Positions 1-5,216 of a DNA stretch of 12,088 nucleotides are shown here, piece after piece (position 1 is the stretch's first letter; every line of letters starts with the position of its first letter). A model generated the notes under the pieces. The model made no database searches and had not been told where the DNA came from. It saw nothing but the letters and a program-made list of their open reading frames with translations. Position numbers and translations under genes: made by a program. The stretch comes from Patescibacteria group bacterium UBA6220 (GTDB lineage Bacteria > Patescibacteriota > Minisyncoccia > Minisyncoccales > Minisyncoccaceae), in assembly GCA_002421745.1 (NCBI GenBank), contig DISC01000004.1, positions 167,988-180,075 on the forward strand, in the 5' to 3' direction.

Positions 1-10
1 ATGCCCTTCC

Positions 11-24
11 CGAACAAATGTTCG
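11..24. promoter_or_regulatory. Candidate LexA (SOS) box
   Basis: The 14-mer CGAACAAATGTTCG is a perfect palindromic match to the Gram-positive type LexA/DinR operator consensus CGAAC-RNRY-GTTYG. Symmetry extends outward (TCCC/GGGA), so the same bases could form an 8-bp hairpin at 8-27. No T-run follows on either strand, which argues against a plain terminator. The gene it would control lies off the left edge. The motif is seen directly; LexA binding is inferred. Confidence 0.45.
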
Positions 25-39
25 GGACGGTCATTATTA

Positions 40-113
40 TGGAGCGGGTGAAGGGAATCGAACCCTCGTAATCGGCTTGGAAGGCCGGAACTCTACCACT
101 GAGCTACACCCGC
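40..113 (-). tRNA. tRNA-Gly (TCC)
   Basis: The minus strand folds as a full cloverleaf: acceptor GCGGGTG/CACCCGC, D stem GCTC/GAGT, anticodon loop CTTCCAA (anticodon TCC), T arm GAGGG-TTCGATT-CCCTT and discriminator T. It reads GGA glycine codons and, by wobble, others of the box. The outermost anticodon-stem pair is C-A, a mild defect. CCA appears to be encoded (complement of 40-42), unlike the other five tRNAs here. It lies downstream of tRNA-Pro and is probably co-transcribed with it from the promoter at 217-245. Confidence 0.95.
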
Positions 114-133
114 TTATATTTATTTTTCAACTG

Positions 134-205
134 TCGGGGCACTGAGATTCGAACTCAGAATAAATCTTCCCAAAAGACTCGTGATAGCCGTTTCACTATG
201 CCCCG
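134..205 (-). tRNA. tRNA-Pro (TGG)
   Basis: Minus-strand cloverleaf: acceptor CGGGGCA/TGCCCCG, D stem GTGA/TCAC, anticodon stem AGTCT/AGATT around loop TTTGGGA (anticodon TGG), 5-bp T stem CTGAG/CTCAG with loop TTCGAAT, and discriminator A. The C1-G72 pair with A73 is the usual bacterial tRNA-Pro signature. At first sight the TTTTGGG run suggests Gln(TTG), but only the TGG register gives a 7-nt loop with a good 5-bp stem. CCA is not encoded. A strong promoter lies just upstream. Confidence 0.93.
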
Positions 206-216
206 CTATAGATATT

Positions 217-245
217 TTTATATCACTTTTTATGGCTTGCGTCAA
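217..245 (-). promoter_or_regulatory. Sigma70-type promoter for tRNA-Pro/tRNA-Gly
   Basis: On the minus strand TTGACG (240-245) is followed by a 17-bp spacer and TATAAA (217-222), with an extended -10 TGA directly before it. The expected start falls about 5 bases before tRNA-Pro. This is the best promoter match in the window. Confidence 0.7.
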
Positions 246-255
246 AAATCTCACC

Positions 256-284
256 TTGATTTTTAGGCTATTCTTTGGTATTAC
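256..284 (+). promoter_or_regulatory. Promoter for tRNA-Arg(TCT)/tRNA-His
   Basis: TTGATT (256-261), a 17-bp spacer and TATTAC (279-284) preceded by the extended -10 TGG. The predicted start is a few bases before tRNA-Arg at 297. Its -35 lies only 10 bp from the -35 of the divergent tRNA-Pro promoter, so the two tRNA pairs share one control region. Confidence 0.5.
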
Positions 285-296
285 TTATATATTAAT

Positions 297-370
297 GTCC
301 CCGTAGCTCAATAGGACAGAGCGACGGACTTCTAATCCGTAGGTTGTGCGTTCGATTCGCGCCGGGGACA
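297..370 (+). tRNA. tRNA-Arg (TCT)
   Basis: Complete cloverleaf: acceptor GTCCCCG/CGGGGAC, D stem GCTC/GAGC, anticodon stem ACGGA/TCCGT around loop CTTCTAA (anticodon TCT), T arm GTGCG-TTCGATT-CGCGC and discriminator A. It decodes AGA/AGG arginine codons. CCA is not encoded (ACACA follows). It is the first gene of a plus-strand pair with tRNA-His, 12 bases apart. Confidence 0.95.
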
Positions 371-382
371 CAGAAAGATTAT

Positions 383-454
383 GGTGGCTATGGTGTAATG
401 GCAGCACAAGAGCTTGTGGAGCTCTTTGTACGGGTTCGAGTCCCGTTAGTCACC
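383..454 (+). tRNA. tRNA-His (GTG)
   Basis: The cloverleaf has an extra G at position -1 (383) opposite C73 (454), the hallmark of tRNA-His recognised by HisRS. The anticodon stem AGAGC/GCTCT holds loop TTGTGGA (anticodon GTG); the T arm is CGGG-TTCGAGT-CCCG with a further pair. CCA is not encoded. Its 3' tail CCGTTAGTCACC is repeated exactly at 1397-1408, and its TTAGTCACCCC tail at 594-604. This suggests the 3' end has served as an insertion or duplication point. Confidence 0.95.
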
Positions 455-604
455 CCTGTAATATCAAAAGACCCTCATTAAGAGGGCCTTTTGATATTAC
501 TAACTCATAATGGCAAATCTACAGACCTCGAATCTTTCCTAATTTTTTAAAAACGAAGCGTATTTAGAAATCAACAATCCTCTGGCAGAGCCATTAGTCA
601 CCCC
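452..604 (+). repeat. tRNA-His-linked repeat, copy A
   Basis: A non-coding unit that starts at ACCCCT, overlapping the end of tRNA-His. It contains the hairpin at 458-500 and a segment ending AATCCTCTGGCAGAGCC, then closes with another tRNA-His tail (TTAGTCACCCC, 594-604). Copy B lies at 1274-1408. Over the last ~65 bases the copies are roughly 85% identical by eye, including an unbroken ATTTAGAAATCAACAATCCT block. A 10-base stretch after the hairpin is absent from copy B. The function is unknown; it may be attachment-site debris, a small dispersed element or an RNA. Confidence 0.8.
458..500 (+). other. Long hairpin after tRNA-His
   Basis: An 18-bp stem with one A-C mismatch and a 5-nt loop: GTAATATCAAAAG-A-CCCTC / GAGGG-C-CTTTTGATATTAC around ATTAA. 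It could stop or process the tRNA transcript, but no U-run follows on the plus strand, so I do not call it an ordinary intrinsic terminator. A related hairpin is at 1280-1316. Confidence 0.75.
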
Positions 605-655
605 AGCGAACATTGACATTTACGCTACCTCGTGATATTGATTAAATATCAAGAC

Positions 656-688
656 AAAAGGGTCCCTGCAAAGGCCCCCTTTTTTTTA
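656..688 (+). terminator. Intrinsic terminator after repeat A
   Basis: AAAAGGG-T-CC pairs with GG-CC-CCC-TTTT across a CTGCAAA loop and is followed by eight Ts (680-687). It probably ends the tRNA-Arg/tRNA-His transcript. It faces the 3' end of the minus-strand NYN gene at 686. Confidence 0.7.
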
Positions 689-1195
689 TTTCTTTTCTAT
701 TAAATGCTTAATATTAATTAGATAGTCAAAATATACCCTTGTAATACTTTTATATAAAGAAGAAGCAAAATACTTATTGGGAAATAAAATCTTTTTAAAT
801 TTATCTTCTTTAATTAAAAAATCCACTAGCATCTTATAATCCCCATCCCCTGAAACTAAAACTATTTTATCAAAAGATTCTTTTTGATACATTCTCTTCA
901 TAACATCAAAAATAATATCAGAATCAACATTCCCCTTCTTTTTTCCAATCATAGCCGAATTATGTTCCCTAAATTTTATAATAAACCCGGCTTCTTGTAT
1001 TTCGTCATAAAGATTATGATTATTTTCGTCAAGAAATCCTAAAAAGTAATAAGCTTTTTGAATATTATATTTTTCAAATAAATATTTTCTAAATTTTAAA
1101 AGATCAACTTTCCACCTAGGATTAGTTAAAATAGTTCCTCTGTATAAATTTTGACCATCAATAAATGCTAGATTATTTTCTTCTTTATTTTTCAT
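686..1195 (-). CDS. NYN-domain (LabA/DUF88, PIN-like) nuclease
   Basis: A 169-aa soluble protein of the NYN/LabA-like family of metal-dependent RNA nucleases. The acidic motifs are in the right order: FIDGQNLYRG near the N-terminus (residues 11-20), NVDSDIIFDVMKRM in the middle, and VLVSGDGDY at about residues 113-121. In this family the aspartates bind Mg2+. Length fits a stand-alone NYN domain with no accessory region. No Shine-Dalgarno is visible; TATAAT ends two bases before the ATG, so the start is taken as the first in-frame ATG of the family-like N-terminus. The gene sits alone between two copies of a tRNA-His-linked repeat, as if cargo of a small tRNA-targeted cassette. Its RNA target cannot be told from sequence. 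Confidence 0.88.
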   Translation of the reverse strand: MKNKEENNLAFIDGQNLYRGTILTNPRWKVDLLKFRKYLFEKYNIQKAYYFLGFLDENNHNLYDEIQEAGFIIKFREHNSAMIGKKKGNVDSDIIFDVMKRMYQKESFDKIVLVSGDGDYKMLVDFLIKEDKFKKILFPNKYFASSLYKSITRVYFDYLINIKHLIEKK

Positions 1196-1273
1196 TGATT
1201 ATATTTTAACAAATAAAATTTAACTTCTCAATACTTCTACTCAATCCAAAATTCTAAATGTGTCACATAGCCG

Positions 1274-1408
1274 ACCCCTATATCAAAAGGCCCTCTTGAT
1301 GAGGGTCTTTTGATATTACTAATTCCTAAACCGCGAGTCTTCCCTGATTTCTTGATAAACGGAGCGAATTTAGAAATCAACAATCCTCTAGCAGGGCCGT
1401 TAGTCACC
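1274..1408 (+). repeat. tRNA-His-linked repeat, copy B
   Basis: Second copy of the unit at 452-604. It opens with the same ACCCCT, carries the 1280-1316 hairpin, and ends CCGTTAGTCACC (1397-1408), identical to the last 12 bases of tRNA-His. Within it TGATTTCT and AGAAATCA are complementary and could enclose a ~20-nt loop; copy A keeps only part of this pairing. The tail here matches tRNA-His better than copy A does, while no tRNA body precedes it. Confidence 0.8.
1280..1316 (+). other. Hairpin of repeat copy B
   Basis: ATATCAAAAGGCCCTC pairs with GAGGGTCTTTTGATAT around loop TTGAT, including one G-T wobble. Compared with the copy A hairpin it matches better in reverse complement, where the loop reads ATCAA against ATTAA and the A/C asymmetric position coincides. 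Confidence 0.7.
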
Positions 1409-1419
1409 ATTTAAATTAG

Positions 1420-1446
1420 AAACACCTCTAATGGTGTTTTATTTTT
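1420..1446. terminator. Intrinsic terminator, probably for the 92-aa gene
   Basis: AAACACC/GGTGTTT, a 7-bp stem with a 6-nt loop, lies just past the stop codon of the minus-strand gene that ends at 1454. On the minus strand TCTAATTT follows it; on the plus strand TTATTTTT follows, so it may work in both directions. Confidence 0.6.
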
Positions 1447-1453
1447 AAAAAAA

Positions 1454-1732
1454 CTATTCTTGAACATCAGCGATATCCATTCCGGCAAAACCTTCCAATG
1501 ATTCTAATTTTGCTTCAAATGCTGGTAAGATATTTTCTATATATTTTAAAGCATCTTCATTGTCTCCGCCCTTAGTAACTATTTCTTGTTTACGATTTCT
1601 TAATTCTTCTATTTTTTCTTTTGTTTGAGAAATTCCAGCTAAAACTCTTTCCCCTATTTTTGCCAATTCCTCCTGACTCATTTCATTATTTTCTTGATTT
1701 GGTTCTGATTCTCGCCTTTGTTCAAAATTCAT
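1454..1732 (-). CDS. Small charged coiled-coil protein, unknown function
   Basis: A 92-aa protein with no family I recognise. It is rich in Glu, Lys, Gln and Asn. Residues ~20-50 and ~60-82 have heptad-like hydrophobic spacing suggesting two helices in a hairpin or coiled coil, separated by a Gly/Asp/Asn turn (KGGDNED). There is no signal peptide, membrane segment or cysteine. The N-terminus (residues 1-18) is Glu/Asn/Gln-rich and probably disordered. Upstream is AT-only sequence with TATAAT-like hexamers and no Shine-Dalgarno. A hairpin terminator follows the stop. The reading frame uses the same AT-biased codons as its neighbours, which supports a real gene. Confidence 0.65.
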   Translation of the reverse strand: MNFEQRRESEPNQENNEMSQEELAKIGERVLAGISQTKEKIEELRNRKQEIVTKGGDNEDALKYIENILPAFEAKLESLEGFAGMDIADVQE

Positions 1733-1811
1733 ATTTTTATTAAATTATTATTTTATAATTATATTATAACAAAAATTAAATATTATGCATATTTTTTGTT
1801 ATTTGATCTCG

Positions 1812-1840
1812 TTGACACTTTCAAATAAATAAATCAAAAT
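1812..1840 (+). promoter_or_regulatory. Candidate promoter of the Lys-rich small ORF
   Basis: A perfect TTGACA (1812-1817) is followed after 17 bp by CAAAAT (1835-1840), a 4/6 -10 match. A full TATAAT (1840-1845) is present but at 22 bp. With the first pairing, transcription would start only a few bases before the ATG at 1850, giving a nearly leaderless mRNA. Confidence 0.45.
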
Positions 1841-1849
1841 ATAATATAT

Positions 1850-1972
1850 ATGACCAAAAAAACAAAAAAAGAAATAATACAAGATGAACATTTAACTCGT
1901 CCTCCCCGATTAAGAGGAAAGGTTAAAAATGCTCAAACAAAAAATACAAAGAAAAAAAAGAAAACAAGCTGA
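1850..1972 (+). CDS. Lysine-rich small protein (40 aa)
   Basis: ATG at 1850 to TGA at 1972 encodes 40 residues starting MTKKTKKEIIQDEHLTRPPR and ending in a Lys-dense tail (NTKKKKKTS). The product is strongly basic, has no hydrophobic segment and would suit nucleic-acid or ribosome binding, but I recognise no family. Support for a real gene: TTGACA is placed to start transcription right at the ATG, and a strong hairpin terminator overlaps the stop codon. It converges on the ABC exporter gene with 11 bases between the stop codons. No Shine-Dalgarno is visible. The alternative is a short non-coding RNA that happens to contain an ORF. Confidence 0.5.
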   Translation: MTKKTKKEIIQDEHLTRPPRLRGKVKNAQTKNTKKKKKTS

Positions 1973-1985
1973 TGAGCTTGTTTTT
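1961..1985. terminator. Shared bidirectional terminator
   Basis: AACAAGCT-GATG-AGCTTGTT (8 bp, extendable by A-T pairs) is followed by TTTTT on the plus strand. On the minus strand it is followed by CTTTTTTTTTC, which is the complement of the small ORF's Lys codons. It overlaps the TGA of the small ORF and touches the stop codon of the ABC exporter at 1984-1986, so it likely ends both transcripts. Confidence 0.8.
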
Positions 1986-3822
1986 AATTATCACCTACAA
2001 TTACAGTTTGAATATTAATCATCTTGCGATAGGATTCACAATTCTTTAAAAGATCTTTATGTTTTCCCTCGCCGATTATTCGGCCTTTTTCCAAAACAAT
2101 AATCTTATCCGCATCTTTAATTGTAGAAAGTCTGTGAGCAATAATAATAGTTGTTCTGCCTTTTGAAGCTTTTTCTATTGATTCGCGAATTATTGCCTCA
2201 TTTTCTACATCCAAACTGGAAGTAGCTTCATCAAAAATAAGGATTGCTGGATTTTTTACTAAAGCACGAGCAATACCCACGCGCTGACGCTCTCCTCCAG
2301 AAAGCTTTACTCCCCTCTCGCCAATCAAAGTATCTAAACCATTTTCCATATTTTTTAAAAACCCATCAACTCTCGACATTTTTATAGCTTGCTCTAATTC
2401 CTTATCTGTAACGCTTTTGTCGGCTCCAAATAAAATATTATAACGAAGAGTATTATCAAATAAAGAAACCTCTTGCGGCACAATACCAAGTGATTTTCTA
2501 TAACTTTTTAAAGACAAATCCTTCAAATCATAATCATCTATTAAAACCTTGCCTTTGTCGGGATCATAAGCCCTTGTTAATAATTGCACCAAAGTTGACT
2601 TACCAGCTCCAGAATGTCCTACAACTGCCACCCTTTGACCAGGTTCAATTATTATATTTACCTTTTTAAATGTTTCCTCTTTTTCTTTTATTTTTTTATC
2701 TTTTATTATTGATATTTCTTGTCCGTCTTTTATTATTTCTTCTCTAGCTGGATATTTAAAATAAATATTTTTATATTCTATCTTGCCTTTTATTTTTTTC
2801 AATATTATAGGATTATTTATTTCTTTTATGTTTGGTTCAACATTTAATAAAATAAAGTAATTTTTAATAGCTGCGTATAATTCCATTGTTCGTCTTTGTA
2901 AAAAACCGAGCATATATATTCGCTCAAAGGCGCCCGAAGACCATGATAAAAATACAACCAAAAATCCCGGAGTATACATCTTCTGATAAACCAAATAAAC
3001 TCCAACCATTAAAACCGCTATTCTTGTTATATTAGAAACAATGCTTCTTAGTTGAAAAAATCTTATAAATCTAAGCCAAATACTTTTCGCTTCTTTGTTA
3101 GCTGCTTCCACGCTTTCATCGTGTTCCTTTGACACGTCTTTTTCTTTAGCATTTAACTTCACCAAAGAAACATTTCTCAAAAATTCTGATTGCTTTTTGT
3201 CGGATTCAACATACATATCCTGCAAATCCCTTAATCTTTTTCCAAAAACTTTTGTGCTATAAATAGAAATAAAAACATAGATAGAAACCCCAACAAAAAC
3301 AACAGCTCCTAAAATTGGCGCAAGGATAAACAAAGCAATAATAGTTACTATAATCTGCAAAACCATTGGAAAAACCTGATATACAAACATAGAAGCTAAT
3401 TCTGTTAAAGATTTTTGACCTCGATCAATTATACTTTTCTTAACTCCGGAATTTTGATTTTCGTGTTGACCAATTGAAAAAGCAAACAATTTATCCATTG
3501 TCTTTTGATTTACTGCGCGACTAACATCAAAATCAATTTTTTGAACTTCGGTCTTGTCCTCATAATATTTAATTAATCCGTCGTTTATTAAAAAAATAAC
3601 AAGTGACAACAAGCACAAACCAATTACTTCTTTAATTTCACGGCCCTGCACAATTCCATCTATCACCTTTCCATATATATAAGGACCAATCAAAGCAATT
3701 GCTTGTTGTAAAAGAATCAAAATAAGCACAACAACAACCGCACCAAAAAACGGTCGATATATATCTTTTAATTCCAACAAAAATTGCCCAAATGTATTTA
3801 TTTTTTTATTTTCTTTTTTCAT
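1984..3822 (-). CDS. ABC exporter, fused membrane and ATPase domains (MsbA/MdlB-like)
   Basis: A 612-aa half-transporter with an N-terminal type IV (exporter) membrane domain and a C-terminal ATPase, expected to act as a dimer in the cytoplasmic membrane. Membrane helices are near residues 25-46, 65-84, 143-166, 170-190, 265-280 and 283-300. ATPase motifs are intact: Walker A GHSGAGKST (402-410), Q-loop Q450, signature LSGGERQ (507-513), Walker B ILIFDEATSSLD (527-538, catalytic E532) and switch H563. Between the aromatic A-loop region (KNIYFKYP, 351-358) and the next strand there is an extra Lys/Glu/Ile-rich stretch of about 20 residues (364-385) not usual in the family. Substrate (lipid, peptide or drug) cannot be assigned. 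TTGATA (3852-3857) with CAAAAT (3830-3835) may be its promoter. Confidence 0.93.
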   Translation of the reverse strand: MKKENKKINTFGQFLLELKDIYRPFFGAVVVVLILILLQQAIALIGPYIYGKVIDGIVQGREIKEVIGLCLLSLVIFLINDGLIKYYEDKTEVQKIDFDVSRAVNQKTMDKLFAFSIGQHENQNSGVKKSIIDRGQKSLTELASMFVYQVFPMVLQIIVTIIALFILAPILGAVVFVGVSIYVFISIYSTKVFGKRLRDLQDMYVESDKKQSEFLRNVSLVKLNAKEKDVSKEHDESVEAANKEAKSIWLRFIRFFQLRSIVSNITRIAVLMVGVYLVYQKMYTPGFLVVFLSWSSGAFERIYMLGFLQRRTMELYAAIKNYFILLNVEPNIKEINNPIILKKIKGKIEYKNIYFKYPAREEIIKDGQEISIIKDKKIKEKEETFKKVNIIIEPGQRVAVVGHSGAGKSTLVQLLTRAYDPDKGKVLIDDYDLKDLSLKSYRKSLGIVPQEVSLFDNTLRYNILFGADKSVTDKELEQAIKMSRVDGFLKNMENGLDTLIGERGVKLSGGERQRVGIARALVKNPAILIFDEATSSLDVENEAIIRESIEKASKGRTTIIIAHRLSTIKDADKIIVLEKGRIIGEGKHKDLLKNCESYRKMINIQTVIVGDN

Positions 3823-3994
3823 TGCTTATATTTTGTATGGTATCACAATGTTATCAAAATTTAAAATCATTAACTAAATTTTTTTATTTAAATCATCTTA
3901 AGTTACTTATTAATATTATATTATCTACTCTAGCTTTTTCAGTTTTAATTTTATAACATTGATTTTAGACAATTCTTCATCTAAGATAAAATCA

Positions 3995-5083
3995 ATGATT
4001 AATAAAAAACCCATAAAAGTAGCAGTTGGAATGAGCGGTGGATTGGACTCAACCATCGCAGCTTTTCTTTTGAAACAGCAGGGATATGACGTAATCGGAT
4101 TAACCATGCAGATTTGGAGCGGAGCAGATTCAATAAAAATAAAGCGCAATGGATGTTATGGTCCAGGCGAAGCTAAAGATATTGCTGATGCCAAAAAAGC
4201 CGCTAAAAAAATCGGTATCCCCCACTTTGTAGTTGATTTACGAAAAGAATATCAAAAAATTATTATTGAATATTTTCGTAATGAATATAAAAAAGGTAAA
4301 ACTCCCAACCCTTGTGTTGTCTGCAATTCTAAAATAAAATTTGGCTTATTTCTAGACAAAGCTATTAAAGGCGGTATAACTTTTGATTATTTTGCTACCG
4401 GACATTATTGTAGGATAAAATTAGATAAAATTAATAATCTTTACTTGTTAAAAACTGGCATTGATAAAAGCAAAGATCAATCATATTTTCTTTATCGCTT
4501 GACTCAAAAACAATTAAGTAAAATTTTGTTTCCTTTGGGCAATAAAAAAAAGAATGATATAAGAGAAATCGCCAAACAAAATAGTTTTACTGAATATGCC
4601 AATAAAGAAGAAAGTCAAAACTTTATTGAATGTAATAATTCTTCTAATATTTTTTCACTCGGCAAACCAGGTGAAATAATCGACATTAAAGGAAATGTTT
4701 TAGGAAGCCATAATGGAATTAGTCGCTATACTGTTGGTCAAAGAAAAAACTTAAAAATAGGTGGACTGAAAGAACCTTATTATGTTTTAAAAATTGATAA
4801 TAAAAAAAATCAAATAATTGCTGGACCAAAAAATTTGGCTTTTTCCAATAAAGCAACTATTAACAATATTAATTGGATTGTTCCGCCAAGACTAATAACC
4901 GACAAACAGATTAAAGCTAAAATACGCTACGGATCAAATTTTTCTGAGTGCACTCTAAAAATAAAAAACTCAAAAGAAGCAACTTTATATTTTACAAAAC
5001 CCGTCTTTGCAGTTACTCCTGGACAATCAGCTGTTTTATATAATAAGGATGTTGTTCTTGGTGGAGGAATAATCGTAAAATAA
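3995..5083 (+). CDS. mnmA: tRNA-specific 2-thiouridylase MnmA
   Basis: It adds sulfur to U34 of the wobble base in tRNA-Lys/Glu/Gln, using ATP and a persulfide relay. Counted from ATG 3995 (362 aa, normal length): PP-loop SGGLDS (14-19), NPCVVCN (105-111, catalytic C110 equivalent to E. coli Cys102), ATGHY (134-138), KDQSYFL (160-166), central-domain VGQRKN (247-252), and C-terminal barrel TPGQSAVLY (341-349) with GGGII at the end. The frame is also open from TTG 3959, but ATG gives the usual short lead before the PP-loop, and a TATAAC at 3952-3957 would place the transcript start after the TTG. Oddity: the second catalytic cysteine, normally ESxGICF, reads ESQNFIEC (206-213), two residues late. 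Confidence 0.93.
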   Translation: MINKKPIKVAVGMSGGLDSTIAAFLLKQQGYDVIGLTMQIWSGADSIKIKRNGCYGPGEAKDIADAKKAAKKIGIPHFVVDLRKEYQKIIIEYFRNEYKKGKTPNPCVVCNSKIKFGLFLDKAIKGGITFDYFATGHYCRIKLDKINNLYLLKTGIDKSKDQSYFLYRLTQKQLSKILFPLGNKKKNDIREIAKQNSFTEYANKEESQNFIECNNSSNIFSLGKPGEIIDIKGNVLGSHNGISRYTVGQRKNLKIGGLKEPYYVLKIDNKKNQIIAGPKNLAFSNKATINNINWIVPPRLITDKQIKAKIRYGSNFSECTLKIKNSKEATLYFTKPVFAVTPGQSAVLYNKDVVLGGGIIVK

Positions 5084-5123
5084 ACACTGATTGTATTGCT
5101 ATGCATTTATAATATTTTTTTAT

Positions 5124-5143
5124 TTGATTTATTGACAAATCAA
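5124..5143. promoter_or_regulatory. Inverted repeat over the -35 of the amidase gene
   Basis: TTGATTT-ATTGAC-AAATCAA, 7-bp arms. The TTGACA at 5132-5137 lies in its centre, so a bound repressor or a hairpin here could affect the downstream gene. It could equally be a weak mnmA 3' hairpin. Confidence 0.3.
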
Positions 5144-5160
5144 TAAAAAGATTGTAAATC
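5132..5160 (+). promoter_or_regulatory. Candidate promoter of the secreted amidase gene
   Basis: TTGACA (5132-5137), a 17-bp spacer and TAAATC (5155-5160, weak -10). The gene start at 5217 would leave a leader of about 50 bases. A second TTGACA occurs at 5197-5202, too close to the start codon to serve. Confidence 0.35.
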
Positions 5161-5216
5161 AAAGATATGGCAAGGTAATTCCAAACCATTTTGAACCTTG
5201 ACATAGGAACACAAAA

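Noticed and set aside
134..205. tRNA-Gln(TTG) reading of the second tRNA
   Set aside because: Only the TGG register leaves a 7-nt anticodon loop with a paired stem, and C1-G72/A73 fit tRNA-Pro.
458..500. Ordinary intrinsic terminator directly after tRNA-His
   Set aside because: The hairpin is strong but no U-run follows; a proper terminator with eight Ts occurs at 656-688.
452..1408. CRISPR array
   Set aside because: There are only two diverged copies of a ~140-bp unit, far apart, without regular spacers or cas genes.
3959..3994. Upstream TTG start for mnmA
   Set aside because: It adds 12 residues not typical before the PP-loop and falls at or before the likely transcript start; ATG 3995 is better.
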